Below are positions 1-25,215 of a stretch of 64,000 nt of DNA, one piece after another (the stretch's first letter is position 1; every line of letters begins with the position of its first letter). A program made the position numbers and the translations under genes. The stretch is from the NCBI RefSeq assembly GCF_020382885.2, contig NC_058499.1, positions 9,223,872-9,287,871 of the forward strand, written 5' to 3'. A model generated the notes under the pieces. The model made no database searches, had not been told where the DNA came from, and worked only from the letters and a program-made list of their open reading frames with translations. Source of the DNA: Scatophagus argus (lineage: Eukaryota > Chordata > Actinopteri > Scatophagidae).

Positions 1-1547
1 CGGGGTGTGAGAGAGTCTCAGCTTTACGCATCCAGCGGGCAAATATTTGTCGAGGGGGTCCGAAGGATAGACGATAAGGATGTTGCAATGCTTTGTCGCA
101 GTCAGCCAGCCAGTTTATATTGGGAATCACAGTTTCTATGAAGCCATCTGCAGCCTAACAAACGCTCCTCAGGATATGTATTTAAGCATGTATGGATTGA
201 TTAATAAGAGTTGCTTTTCGCTTTTAAACACACATCGTGATATTCAAACAGCACTCAGAGGATAATACACCTAAAATGTGCATAAAACGTGTACGACCTG
301 CTGTATGATTTGGCGTAAAAGGTGCTGAAGTCTTATGTCCATCATCGTGTTTTCAATTGGATAATATGGCAAACATCCTTAAGGTCTTGTGACAGTTCAC
401 TCTGATCTTAATGTTAACGAGTGCGTCAAGTTCTCCACTTATGAGGGTTCAATACATCAAGTGCATCAAATTCTAATATGCATAAACATCTGGTTAATAT
501 ACCAGTTCATTCAGCTTTAAGTTTGAAGATAAACACATTATGATAAACAAACCAGGCAAACTTCCACTTTCCACCATCTATGGAAAACATCTTCTCACTG
601 GTGTAGCACAGGGCCAAATGAACAGAAGGAGCAGAGGAAATTGATTGTTTCCAATGTCCCACATCTTCTGATCGACCTTTAAACCCACAGCTTGAGCCAC
701 GGACAGACGTCACACTCCTTGTGGATTTGCCTGAACCATCATCTCTTACTGTGATCATATTACATGGAGTCACAACCTGTTTGGCCTCCTCTTCACCGTG
801 TTATGGCGGATGCGTAAACGCTATCAGTGTCTGCAGTGTTTCTGAAAAAGTACTTTGAAATACTTTGCCTGCACAGACCAACATGGCGACTGATAATATG
901 GCGAACGGCTGCTGACAGCTGGTTGTGTTACGGTTGTATGATTCAATGCAAACTTGACTGAAGTGAGGTAGCAGTGTCATATGGAATTATGCCATGACAT
1001 ACGGTGACAAAACAAAATAATGTTAATCTATGTGAGATCAAAATGCACCAGAGAACAAAAGGCACAAACTGAATAGAATTTCCTCTTTTCCTTATTGCTG
1101 CTTGTTATTTGTGTCTCTTTCATCCTAAAGAGCCCCCAAAAAACAGAAAGAAAAAAAAAGAAAAATCTGTGACTCGGCATCAGCACTTTGGAGCCTCCTG
1201 ATCATGAACTGCCCAGATTAGGATTTCACACTCTGCGCCTTATTTTAGTACACTGCATGTCATCACTTTCCAGTACATTTGCAGGCAGCAAAACCTCATA
1301 TGCTAAGCCCTCCGTTCTTGTTATTTATATCTCCTGTAACTTTGATATACTGTGTTATGAAGGTTTGGCTGAATTTGAAGAGAAGTTGACCACATAACAA
1401 GCTCAAAGGTAAGTCATAAAGAAGACTTGTAAAACAAATCCCCCCAAATTTTTCAGACATTTCAAGATTCCAGCTTCATGCCACAATTAAGAAATAAAAA
1501 TCACTTTATTAGCAGTATATATATTTTTACATACACACACACACACT
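1..1547. other. left edge, no gene recognised
   Basis: Both strands hold only short open frames with no recognisable domain and no good chain of splice sites. Two ATGGCG-containing motifs near 884-905 resemble YY1-type promoter sites, but no adjoining exon is visible. A short (CA)n tract lies near 1535-1546. I cannot assign a function to this stretch. Confidence 0.5.
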
Positions 1548-1802
1548 AAATTTGTCATTTAACCCATCCCAGCTGAACACACATGCAACACCCAGCAAAT
1601 TACATGCAGTAAAACACACAGGAGCAGCTGGGGGTTAAGTGCCTTGCTCAAGGTCACATCAGCCAGCTAATGGGGGGGGGGGGCTTTTTTCACATTAATC
1701 ACTCCACCACACCCAAATATTTGCTGTCTGTCCGGTGGGGGAATCGAACCAGCGACCCTTCAATCACAAGCCGCTTCTCCACCCTCTAGGCCACAGCTGG
1801 AT
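1548..1802 (-). mobile_element. tRNA-derived SINE fragment (fish type)
   Basis: Read on the minus strand, the block starts with a tRNA-like head. It carries an A-box-like stretch (TGGCCTAGAGGG, near 1785-1797) and a B box (GGTTCGATTCC, near 1740-1751). It continues into the body sequence often seen in percomorph SINEs, including the complement of GTTAAGTGCCTTGCTCAAGG at about 1635-1655. The internal poly-G run at 1672-1683 and the CA-rich end look like later decay. The family name is not certain. Confidence 0.6.
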
Positions 1803-4085
1803 AGAAATGCTGATGCATTCTCTGAACACAAGGACTGAAACTGCCTTTACAAACACCAGCTACTGTGAACGTCTGCAATAAAACCATCGGAGCTCAGTGT
1901 GCAAGACTACGAGGCAACTCTTTCTGATCACGTGTAACATGCGTTTACAGTACAACAGAATCACCCTGAACAATACGGTGCACGTCCACTTTGTGCAATG
2001 TAATGTGTTTAGCAATAAAGACAAATTAATTTACTTTCCACATCAAAGGTGATCACAGGTGAAAGCTGTAAGAGAAGACAGACAAACCAAGCAAAACGCA
2101 CATGCACGCTCTCTACTCGACTGTGAAACGCTGAATACAGTTTAGGTGAGTTTGCAGTTTGCTGCAGTATCTGAAGACTGGATGCTACTGATTCAGGTGC
2201 CCTGCAGCCAAGTGTGAAAACTTCCTCTCCTCATGACTGACTCACGCTCAGCTGCAAGTTTATTAGGCACAACAGATGAAAACCAGTGCAGCAAAATTCA
2301 AATAACACGTTGAGTGTTAAAGAGTTGTGTTGCTCCAACTTTAGGGTCAGGTTGAAGGCTGTAGTTTAACTGTGCAACGCTAAGAGGAGTTTCTAATATT
2401 TTCTCCACCTAATTTATATCAAATTATCTAAACGTTTAATAAACAAAGTGCCATGTGTGTTATACCTTTTGAAACTCTTCTGTGTTTTAGTTTATTATAC
2501 AGGCTTCATGTGTAATTTTCTTTCTGTCGCGAATTTCACGTGTTGTTAAAAATGATTTTAATGCCCACATGGGAAAACTATTCACATCAGACCAAATGGT
2601 AAACAAGCAGTGAGCTGGTCTCAGAGCACACAGCGTTGGCTACTGGGTCACAAAGATGTTATCTGACAAGGAGTCATCCATCATCCATTCACCGGCGTAA
2701 AGCAGGTTATTGTTTTCATAAAACATGTCTCCAGAGGTTCTTTGTAAGTCTGTTCAGTGTGGTCACTGGTCACTTATCGCTTAAAAAGGGTTATTCACTT
2801 GAAACAGAGGAGATAAGTAGTAGAATAAGCCCAAAGGAAGGTTATTGTATTAATTAATTAAAAATAAAACCTCTGCAACAAGATTTAAATCTGTCCACTG
2901 GCCTGTTTGAGAGCCAGTCCATCAGATTATTATTTAAATTTCGCCTGACATCTCACTACCTGAACGAGAGATTAACCCACACCGACGGAGGTACAAATCA
3001 CTTTTGTCAAAAGTTGTGTTTTGTATTTTTTTTTCCAGGGTTCACAGAGTCACAGATGTCTCTTTGCTCTACAAACTGACTTTCTGTTTTTCTGCTTGAA
3101 TCCCAATGCATATCAATCCAGGTCACAGCATTATCATGTGGGAATCAAATCCAAACAATTAAGAGACCAATATACACCTTTGAAAACACATTTCAATATT
3201 CCATTATTGTGGAAATGTTGCCAAATGCCCAATCAATGAGACCTGGCTGCTGGTGCTACCAGCCAGCAAGCACAATAAAATAGCGCCCCCCTTTGCTCTA
3301 CTGCTGTAATTTCCCCAAATAATGTGCTGCCTGTCAGGAAAACCACAGAAGAAAAATACATGCTGATACATAAGCTGCCAGTTTATTCCTGCAGGTAGTC
3401 AATAGTTTTTAGGGTAAACAAAAAATATAACCTTCACTAAGGCAGAATTTACTGAAAGACGACTGTATTAGACTGTATTAGTTTCAGCTAAATGCACCCA
3501 AGAAATATGTGGCGTTTCTGTGTCTCTGTAAAAAACTAAAACTGCAAAACCAAACACAATCAGTAGGTAACAAAACTGTCACTGATTGGAACAAAAGCCA
3601 GCATTTTAGATATGGAATGATAATGATACTTACATATTAATCAAACCAGTTCATGTGTCCTCACATGGCAAGAACATAGATTTGAATTAAGAATGATGAC
3701 GTCTGCTTTATTTTATTTTCAGAAGTTCTTAACTTAAGGAGAATCCCTAGAAAATTGGTTCATCAATATTTACAGCCACCACAAGCGTGCGATAAAGGAT
3801 GAAGGAGCACCATAACATTTATTATGATGGTGACGTCCATTGCTGTCCCCTTCGTTTGGTAAAATAAAACACTTTGACAAGATATATAAGTAAGAGCTAC
3901 AACTAAATCCATTTCTGTGTTGAAATATGTTGAAACAAGCCAAAGGAAATACATACGCACTCATCTGGTCTTTATGATGGCCATCTGGTGTTTAGCTTAA
4001 TATTCATGGTGCACAGCTGGTGTTTTAGCTATTTTCTATTTGGATAAACTTACACTGCAATCAAAAATATGGAGGATCTTTAAAA
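1803..4085. other. intergenic stretch, nothing recognised
   Basis: AT-rich DNA with scattered short open frames. None shows a known domain, codon-like conservation or flanking splice signals. It lies downstream of the nptn 3' end. Confidence 0.45.
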
Positions 4086-4572
4086 AAAAAAAGATCCTGG
4101 TGTTTTCCTCTTAGACCTTTCATCCACAGTCTCCCCACAGTGAATTACAAACTTCTTGAGAAGCTCCTTGTAGTTGCTTGAAAACGTATTTTTAAGAAGA
4201 GGATCAAAGACTCCCCACCAAGTGTCACCCCTTGGTAAGGAAGGTTTTTGATACTGTGTCTCATCAAACGTTACAGGCAGCTGTAAAAGGAAACGCTGAA
4301 CTATTTCTGAAAGTCTGGTCACCTTTTGTTGACATTTTACCTCCAAATGTGAAAACTTTACTTATGAGGGGGGAAGGAACACGGGATGATGACTGGTCAC
4401 CCTCAACTCAACAGCAAATGCATGGAGTAAGCATCCGTTTACCTGATCATACAGCAATGAATGCAGTTTATCTATGTATCTATTTTTGCACATTTATTTA
4501 TTTTTATCTTAGTATGGTGTGTGTGTTGCGTTGTATTAAAAGTTCAAGAAAAAAATAGGTTTAAAAAAAAAT
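4086..4572 (+). mobile_element. L1-like LINE 3' remnant (ORF2 C-terminus and tail)
   Basis: The plus-strand translation shows, in shifting frames, a piece like the far C-terminus of fish L1/Tx1-type ORF2, with residues such as FLKVWSPFVDIL near 4300-4340. A short AT-rich 3' UTR and an A-rich end follow near 4555-4572. The frame is broken and the rest of the element is absent, as expected for a 5'-truncated dead LINE copy. Family assignment rests on recalled resemblance and is tentative. Confidence 0.35.
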
Positions 4573-5195
4573 ACCAAAGGTGCTTAGACTTATAGTTTCT
4601 ACATAAAATAATTACAAAAGATGACTTATTTATACACTCTGAACAGAAACTCCTTTCTTTCCACATCTAATCCGCAGTTTATACATTTTTTTAAAAAAAA
4701 TGACTGGAAATAAAATTTAGGGCAGTATGGGCAGAGTAAAGAAACTTTTGTTTGCTAACATGTGGTTCCAGTCTGCAACTGAAGGGCCTGTTTTCAGAGG
4801 ATTATATTAGTTTTGTTAGTTTATTTGACAGAGACAATGCTCGCTGATCATGGGGAAAAGGTCTCAGGTTCATCTTTCACGCCTGGTCGGATGTTAAAAA
4901 GAAACCATAAAAAAGTAAAATAAAACAACATATCAAGTATAAATTATTTCTAGAAGTTTTGGGAATGTTTTTCATCCAACAGTGCTCGTCATCATGTTCA
5001 ACTTGTCGGCTGTGAATCACTCAAAGTCTCACAAGATGGCGCTGTTCCCCACATGCTTTCATTCTTTCTATTCCCATGGGACAACCTGTCATTCATGGTT
5101 CAGCTGGATGTCTGCTGTTTTGTTTTTTTTATTCTTTAACTAAAAAAAAAAAAACAACAACAACTCAACAGACACGCCTTTCCTTTTTTCAGATA

Positions 5196-6338
5196 TTTAT
5201 TCTTAAAAATGAGTCGAGATCTTGCAATTCGCTTCACGTGTGTCAGTCCTGACGTGGGCTTCTTTCGCCGCCTCCCACGTCGGCTGTAGAGAATTCATGC
5301 AGCTGTGTATCAACACTCTACGGTGATCCTACTAGTTTAAAGCTTTGTCACAGAGAAATCAAAAGCTGCAATGATTTTCAATATATTGATATGGATAATA
5401 ATTGCATAGGATAATAGCCATGCTGTACAATACACATAATTATAAAACAATATGTTAGAATGATTAGTACAGAGCTCCTAAAGTAGGTTTGTACAGTTTT
5501 TCATTATTCTCAACATTTAAGTGCATCATATAATATGAATAGTCTTTATATTAATGCTGATCTGATACATAGTTATAGTGATTTAACACATACAGTACAT
5601 ACATACAGTAAAGTAAACCTTAATCAAATTTAGAGGGACACTGCAAAGCCCTTAATATGTAATAGATATTGTCCGATAAAACAATGAAACTGGTATGCAG
5701 CAGAATGATAAAACTATACACAACTGTCATACCAGATTATGGTGGCATTTTCTTTTACATTGCCCAAGTTTTGTTTTTCCTCTAGAACACACAGATTATC
5801 TACATGAATCCACTTCCAATGAAAATAACAAAAAGAAAAACAAAACAAAACAAAACAAAATAAACCCCAAAAGTTTCTGCCTTCAAACAGAAGGTCAAGA
5901 TCTTGCATGCATTATTTTAAGAAGTAGTAAAAATGTTAAAATTAGTGGATAAGAGGTTGAAAATCATAAATGTCAACAACTGCATGCAGCAACAATGGTT
6001 ATAATGTTTACAATCCTCCTGACCTGACCTCGCACGCTCACACAACAACATCATAAGGCATGCCTCACGTGACTCCTCCACAACCAAACTTTTAATGGCA
6101 GATAAATCCTATCAACAACCGCTATGGATTCCCTCCTCGTTTACCTTCATATGGTCAATACATGTGTAATGCAACCTGCAAATGAAGAGAAAATCAAACT
6201 CATCATCCCAGTTGAGATTTTCCGTGATAATATTCATACGGTGGCTCATCTCTTAATGTACGGCCACAAGCGCGTGACACGCATTATTCATCAGGCTTCC
6301 TCTTAATAATGCAGCACTTACTCAGAAAGACAGGCTGC
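5196..6338 (-). other. nptn: nptn 3' UTR with poly(A) signal
   Basis: This is the sequence between the nptn stop codon and the first clear AATAAA on the minus strand (complement of TTTATT at 5196-5201). A UTR of about 1.1 kb suits neuroplastin. Earlier or later poly(A) use cannot be excluded from sequence alone. Confidence 0.5.
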
Positions 6339-19257
<12,919 letters not shown>

Positions 19258-19530
19258 CTTCGGAGACGGGAGAGAGAAAATGCCGGTAGGCGAGTGATAA
19301 GGTGACCTGAGCGGGGTATGATGATGATGCGGGGTGGATTCGCCGAGACTCGCACCTCCAGACTCTCCAATCGTGTCACGCAGAGAGGGAAGTGTCGCTA
19401 GGTAGACTTAGCGGGAGTCTTCAGCACTACCGCTGGCTACCTCTCTGCTGTCAGCCCCGGTGCAGCAAAGGAACCACCTTTTTTTAAACCATCCGTTTAA
19501 TCTTAAATCTCGCGAGATCTTGGAGGATCC
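19258..19530 (-). promoter_or_regulatory. nptn: nptn 5' UTR and CpG-bearing promoter region
   Basis: The sequence just upstream of the nptn start codon is richer in CpG than the intron beside it and contains a CTCGCGAGA-type palindrome (TCTCGCGAGATCTT near 19506). That motif is a known core-promoter element of TATA-less vertebrate promoters. No TATA box is evident. The exact start site cannot be set. Confidence 0.5.
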
Positions 19531-19799
19531 CACAAAGGGGTATACCACAAAGCATAGCACTAATCAGTTACATGAAAAAACATTGAACAAGATGGATGCA
19601 ATTAACAGTCAAGTTGCATTTGACAGCGTCTGCTACGGTGAGCGTCCTACGTCACTTCCTCTTGTTGTGTGTTACTTGTGCTTCTACCAGCTCCTTAATT
19701 TAACCTCGTTTAAGTTGTTTTACTCGCCACTATAGCTGGTAATTTCACATTGTTACGCCGAACGTCTGTTCAAACATTTATATACTCACTTTAGCGAAT

Positions 19800-21897
19800 T
19801 TCACGCTAATCTTATAATCGTTTAGTGTTCGTTAAACTCCGCTAACTAGCTTAGCCTGTTTTGCTAGCGATGGCTTCTCTGTCTCCCTCTCTCCTGCTCG
19901 GTGTGTCAGATGTTTTGCTATTCTTCTCCCTCCTTTTGTGACAGTTGTAAAGGTAGTATTATGTGGTTTATTTGCAGCGCTGGCTTAGTGAATTTGAAAC
20001 GCGGCTCCGCGCCATGGAAACAAAATCTTTAGCTGCTGTAGTTAGCCAGCCCCCCCGTGTAGCCGGTGCGGACCGATCTAGTGTATCTCCTTCTAGCCGG
20101 CCGCTGGTAGCTGCCGAACAGCCGGGAAACCGGGGAGGCTGGGTGACTGTAAGGAGAAAGCATAGTCCTAAACACAAGCCCACGGTTTACCTTTTCTTGT
20201 TTCCAACAGTTTCTCCCCACTCAGCGACACACCCGCTAACTGGCAGCTCTATAGTCTGAAACTGCTGGCTAAGGATAAGCGTAAATACTGTAAAATAATA
20301 ATACATGTCGGGTCTTCTTCTGGGGAAGACCTGGTCTCATTAGCAGAGACGCCATCCATCCATTTGTATTACTTGACTACATACCACTAAGAAGAAACTC
20401 CTACACTAGATACCTGTGTGATAGTGCTGTGATTAAATTTAGAGAAGTGATTCTGTTGTCATTTACTTCAGCATCATGTCACTGTACCACAGAACATTAC
20501 ACTACTAAAGAAAAATCTTATCCCTTTCAAATCGACCATTTTGTGGACAGTATTGCAAGCTCACCAAGTCGAATCTATTGCCCCGCTAAAAAAGAAACAT
20601 AAAGCAAAAGAGAATAGCACCATGGTATAATACTGAGGTTTGCATATTAAAGAAAAATGCGTAAAAACCTGAAAGGAAATGGCGTTCCACCAAACTCACA
20701 GAATTTCGCTCAATCTGGCAAGACAGTCTCAGATTATATAGGAAGGCCCTACGGACTGCCAGAGCAGCCTATTACTCAAAATTATTTGAGGATAACAAGA
20801 ATAACCCCAGGTTTTGCTTCAGCACTGTAGCCAGGCTGACAGAGAGCCGTAGTGCTATCGAGCCTCATATCCCTGTAACCCTCAGCAGCAATGACTTTAT
20901 GACCTTTTTTAATGACAAGATTTTAATCATTAGACAAAATTCAACACCCACCGACCTCAGCTGCTACTGTTCTACCTCCTCCAGTCACTGAAGCCTTAGA
21001 AACAGCAGTAGAACCAGATTACCTTGACTTTTTCTCCCATTGGCCTTCATCAGCTAAATTCATTCATATTTTCATCTAAATCAACAACATGCCTCTTAGA
21101 CCCCATACCTCCTCACATATAAAGCCCTGAATGACTAGTAACCATCATGTTTCAAAGAGTTGATAGTATCCTATTATCCCACCAGAACTTTACGTTCCCA
21201 AGATGCAGAGTTACTTCCCAGAGTCTTCAAAAGTAGATCGGGAACCAGAGCCTTTAGTTATCAAGCTCCTCTATTGTGGAACCATCTGGTTTCAGTCCAG
21301 GAGGCGGACACCCTCTCTGCGTTCAAGAGTAGACTTAAAACTTTTCTTTTTGATAAAGCTTATAGTTAGGGTTGGGCTACGCCAGCCCCTAGCTATCCTG
21401 CTATATAGGCTTAGACTGCCAGGGGATCTCCCATGGTGCTGAGCTCTTTCTTCCTCTCCCTCTGCACACATTAATGTCCCATCAATGCATGTTATTAACC
21501 CAACTTCTCTGGAGTCCTTGTGCTTTCTTGTCTGGCAGGTTCCCATGGATCGTGGTCAGACCTGCTGTGGTCCTGCTAGTCATAATCTATTTTAATTCTT
21601 TTACTACTCTGTACAGCCACTACCATTATTATTGTTACTACCATTGTTATCATAATAACCTAGTACCTTCTGTATACCTTATCATTATCTATAGTTCCAT
21701 TACTTCTGATATTGTTGCTGTTGCTGTGCATTTCTGTTTGTGTGTGTGCCCTGCCCCCCCATCCCCTCTGTATGCTGGGTTCTCTCTATTACAAAATTTT
21801 ATTTAAAAGTTTGGTCTATCCCTGCTCTAATTGGAAAGTGTTATGAGATAACCTTTGTTGTGAATTGGCACTATATAAATAAACTGAATTGAATTGA
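19800..21897 (+). mobile_element. internally deleted L2/CR1-like LINE with SGNH-type ORF1
   Basis: The order is as in fish Jockey-superfamily LINEs. A decayed ORF1 start appears at about 19870-20260, with ETRLRAMETKSLAAVVSQPP and GGWVTVRRKHSPKHKP. A fragment follows whose residues (TGSSIV) fit the SGNH-esterase domain carried by ORF1 of these elements. An ORF2 linker lies at about 20580-20940 (SLRLYRKALRTARAAYYSKL). The ORF2 C-terminus is at 21160-21369 (RAFSYQAPLLWN, FKSRLKTFLFDKAYS). The 3' end reads TATATAAATAAACTGAATTG and closes in ATTGA repeats. Nearly the whole reverse transcriptase is missing between about 20990 and 21110, so the copy cannot move by itself. The exact 5' end is uncertain. 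Confidence 0.75.
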
Positions 21898-22670
21898 CTG
21901 AAGTGAATTATTTTCTTAGCCAGGTTTTCATGGAGGACCGAAAGTGGCAAAATTAAAAATAAATGAATAAATGTATTCATATACCATTAAATGCACCAAG
22001 ATAACATCAAAATATAAATATCGACAGTTAGGTTAATTTATGAAATACATGCAAATTAGTGCATATTTTGATTCCTGAATTTACCTTGATCCATGAACTT
22101 AATATATTATTTGAAAGTCCCGAGTACTCACATAAAATCTTGAACAATTACTATTGCAATTTTCCATTGGTCAAACCACAGATTGAACTGGACTAACAAG
22201 GCTCTGGGTCAAACAGTTTCTCAGGCCAGCTAAGCCATGACCTCAGCAGGACCTGGGGCTTTAAGTAGACTTTTAATCCTATTTCTCTTTGAACTAATAT
22301 AGGTTAATGGCAGCCTCATTCCTTCAGCACAGTGTACCATTGTCCATATAAAGCCACATTTCCACCAAGTCTGATTCAGCTAACTTCTTTATACATTTTT
22401 TTGTGTTTCCATTGACAAAAGTTGTGGATGGTACAGATTGAACCACTCCATTCTGTGATTGACCTTTTTTCTGGTTTTTATTTGATAGGACAGACTAAGA
22501 GTGGAACTCGGCACAGAAAACAGGAAAGCAGTAAAGGGCAGCTGCAACAGACTTTACAGACCAGTGATTGGTATAGTTTAGTAAAGTTCTGGTACATTTA
22601 GAATTTAGAACACACTTTGGTCTTTGTAATAAAAGCCAAACACAGAAAATGAAATCAAAGGAAATATGTA
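21898..22670. other. intergenic stretch between LINE and UGT
   Basis: AT-rich sequence with no recognisable exon or repeat. It lies beyond the poly(A) end of the UGT gene. Confidence 0.4.
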
Positions 22671-23046
22671 TTTATTTAGATATGCATTTCACATATCATA
22701 GTACTTTCACATATCAAAAATACTGTTGAATGACACTGTCTTTAATAACTGAAAAATGTATTTCTGATTAATATTCTTTTGCTTTTATTACAAAAGACAT
22801 GAAATAAAAATAAGTCAAAAAAAGTCTCCAAACGTGTTTTAAATCACCACTAAATGGTGTTATTATTATTTGAAAAATACATAGTGCACCTTAATATTAG
22901 TTATAGAACATATTCACTCATTATTTAGGGTTTTTGGAAATACTGTTGATATATTTGGGTTATAAGCCTTAATCATGTCAACAAATAAATTATATTTCAC
23001 AGAGTACAGTTGGGTTAATGTTTGGTAATACGTTTAATCTTTCATA
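22671..23046 (-). other. UGT gene 3' UTR with AATAAA
   Basis: Minus-strand DNA from the UGT stop codon to an AATAAA (complement of TTTATT at 22671-22676). The length of about 0.38 kb is ordinary for a 3' UTR. Confidence 0.5.
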
Positions 23047-24648
23047 TCATTCATGCTTGGCTTTTTCGCCAGCGAAAATTATTCTCCACAGTAACCTGAC
23101 AATTGAAAAGCAGGTGAATGATATAAACAACACAACTGTCAACAAAGCAGTGATGACATCTACAGAGTTGTACACAAACCAGGACATTTTGTTGGACTGT
23201 GTCTGCAGATGACGGGCTCCTTTGTGTCTCATTACATATTCTATCCAAAACACTGCCTGGTCCAGTGGTTTCATGGGCTGATCTCTGTGCAGCCTTGAGA
23301 GCATCTGCATGTTTTCCCTGTAAGAGGAATTGTAAAGAGCTGTCATCAGGGCATCTGCAAAGATGTGTCTATCAAGCATGGCGATATCCACAATCACAGC
23401 TCCTCCCTTTGCTCTGATTCTGGCGAGGTTTTCTGGCTGGTCAAAGAACAGTGGAAGTCCAACTACAGCAACTCCATGGTAAATTGCCTCCTGAACCCCA
23501 TTAGTGCCTCCGTGGGTCACAAACACTCTAGTTTTGGGATGTCCTAAAAGGTCATTCTGTGGCAGCCAGTTGACCAGTAATGTGTTGTTGCCGAGGTTGT
23601 CTGGCCTTTGTCCCATATACCTCCAAACAACCTTCTGAGGTAACTGGGCAAAGGCTGCAGCAATCTCCTCAGCAATATCTTGAGGAAGCTTCCCGACTAA
23701 AGTCCCTAAGGTCATTATAATGACCCCATGGTCTCCAGAACTCTGGACAAATTCCTCCAGTTCCGAAGGAAGCGGCTTTGGGGGCTTGCACTGAAATCCA
23801 CCCATGTAGACAATGTTTGGCATTGTTGGACGTGGAAATTCAAAGATGAAATCATTCCTCATAAGCCACATATCAGCATCCAGGAAAAATGTTGAGTAAT
23901 CCACATCAGGACCAAAGTACTTCTTCACTAATGGTTTGTAATGAGGCTCTGTGATGTATGAAAGCGTGTACATCCCAAGAATATAACTCAAAACATTTGC
24001 CACTCTTTGAAAGAAGGTCATCTTATCTGTGAACTCTGTTGCAGTGAAAGGAATGTAAGACAAAGGTGAGGGGGCGATAAGGAAATGAGCTTCACCTTGA
24101 ATGGTCCATCTAACATTAAAAACAAGAGGAACTTGGAGCCGACGTGCCAGTATTGCCCCTCCGCCAATTCCTGGGTCAGTCAAAACCATATCGTATTTGG
24201 CTTCATGCAAAGACTGCATGAGATTTTCATCTTCAAACATCTGACTGACCATTTCACTCATTCCCTTATGAAAGTGAAAGAACTGATCCACAGTCACCCG
24301 CTCCATCTCAATACGAGTCCAGATGCGAGACCAAAAAGATTTATGTTTACCCTGTAGTCGGATGTCCAGCTGTCGAGACAAAAAGGTTTCAAAATTTTGC
24401 TCAAATCCATTTGAGCCAGTAAGGGTGACAGAGGTGTAGAGAGGAGACTTTTCACTGATGTACCAACTATCAGATGCCCGGACCACAGTGACCTCATGGC
24501 CTTTGGTGTGCAGTTCCTCTATGAGTACTTTCATGTTTACCCAGTGGCTTCCATCCAATGGGAACACCAGGATTTTGCCCCCTGATGCACTGGGTAGTTG
24601 TATAAACAATAGAGCAAAGGTAATCAGGGATGAATGAGGCACCCTCAT
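23047..24648 (-). CDS. UDP-glucuronosyltransferase, single coding exon
   Basis: This ER-membrane enzyme transfers glucuronic acid from UDP-glucuronate to lipophilic acceptors such as steroids, bilirubin-like pigments and xenobiotics. The 533-residue frame is unbroken. It has a signal peptide (about residues 1-23) and the catalytic His in FPLDGSHW (His35). The partner Asp is in YDMVLTDPG. The UDP-sugar signature follows (NWLPQNDLLGHP, then FVTHGGTNG and GLPLFFDQPENL). A C-terminal membrane helix precedes the tail GEKAKHE, which fits a KxKxx ER-retrieval signal. I chose the ATG at 24648 because the next in-frame candidate upstream (24672) is GTG and lies across a good splice acceptor. The intronless reading frame points to the teleost UGT5-like group rather than the shared-exon UGT1 type; this subfamily call is inference. 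Confidence 0.93.
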   Translation of the reverse strand: MRVPHSSLITFALLFIQLPSASGGKILVFPLDGSHWVNMKVLIEELHTKGHEVTVVRASDSWYISEKSPLYTSVTLTGSNGFEQNFETFLSRQLDIRLQGKHKSFWSRIWTRIEMERVTVDQFFHFHKGMSEMVSQMFEDENLMQSLHEAKYDMVLTDPGIGGGAILARRLQVPLVFNVRWTIQGEAHFLIAPSPLSYIPFTATEFTDKMTFFQRVANVLSYILGMYTLSYITEPHYKPLVKKYFGPDVDYSTFFLDADMWLMRNDFIFEFPRPTMPNIVYMGGFQCKPPKPLPSELEEFVQSSGDHGVIIMTLGTLVGKLPQDIAEEIAAAFAQLPQKVVWRYMGQRPDNLGNNTLLVNWLPQNDLLGHPKTRVFVTHGGTNGVQEAIYHGVAVVGLPLFFDQPENLARIRAKGGAVIVDIAMLDRHIFADALMTALYNSSYRENMQMLSRLHRDQPMKPLDQAVFWIEYVMRHKGARHLQTQSNKMSWFVYNSVDVITALLTVVLFISFTCFSIVRLLWRIIFAGEKAKHE

Positions 24649-24660
24649 GCTGAAGTCCCC
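24649..24660 (-). promoter_or_regulatory. 5' UTR splice acceptor of UGT gene
   Basis: The minus strand reads TTTTTGTGTATTTCAAAG then GGGACTTCAGCATG, a pyrimidine-rich acceptor just 11 bases ahead of the start codon (exon begins at 24659). It implies a non-coding first exon upstream. Donor-like sites on the minus strand near 26018 (GTAG then GTAAGT) and 26280 (ACAG then GTACGT) are candidates for that exon but are not proved. Confidence 0.55.
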
Positions 24661-24759
24661 TTTGAAATACACAAAAACAAGTCAGTAAGTGAGTGCTGCA
24701 TGTCTGTTTTCCACATGTTTACAGTCATGTTATGAAATGGAATGCAGCAGGTGAAATAA

Positions 24760-25215
24760 TTACATTTGCTCAAATATTCTACTTGACTGCAGTTTCGAAG
24801 CACTTTATAGGAATATTTTCATTTGATGCGATTGCATACCTCTGCTCCACCACAAGTTAGGGGGAAAATTTGCTAGATAATTTGACGGTTTGTTCTACAA
24901 AATAAAATTTTACATGGGAATATATGATAAACCTGTTAAATACAATGTATTGTAAGTTTTCATGCTAAATAATATGCACATTTTCAAATATTTAACAAAA
25001 AAACAAAGATTTAAGTCAAAGAAGAAGGCAAAAAGATTGGTATGGCAGAATTTTGCTTATCTTCTTTCGTGCCCATTAATCACCTCACAACCCCTCAGAT
25101 TTATCCTGTCTGTCACATTTTACTGTACAAAGGTAAATTTAACGCACTTTTAATTGTAATGGAATATTTTTACATGGTTTTATTGATACTTATGCTTAAG
25201 TAAATAATGTGTACA
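24760..25215. mobile_element. decayed hAT-like MITE, second copy
   Basis: Motifs in order, such as ACCTCTGCTCCACCACAAGT near 24838 and AATTGTAATGGAATATTTTT near 25152, then CTTAAGTAAATAATGTG, match the same common fish TACTTTTACTT-rich hAT-like family as the copy at 9.7-10.1 kb. The middle carries CACCTCACAACCCCTCAG at about 25081, also seen near 26730. The ends are poorly preserved. Confidence 0.5.

Noticed and set aside
507-773. 88-residue minus-strand open frame
   Set aside because: Low-complexity start, no known domain, no matching exon signals.
1735-1800. Possible tRNA gene (B box visible)
   Set aside because: No full cloverleaf can be formed and the flanking body is typical of a SINE.
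24649-24672. Extended start of the UGT at 24672
   Set aside because: The codon there is GTG, it spans a splice acceptor, and the ATG at 24648 is followed at once by a good signal peptide.
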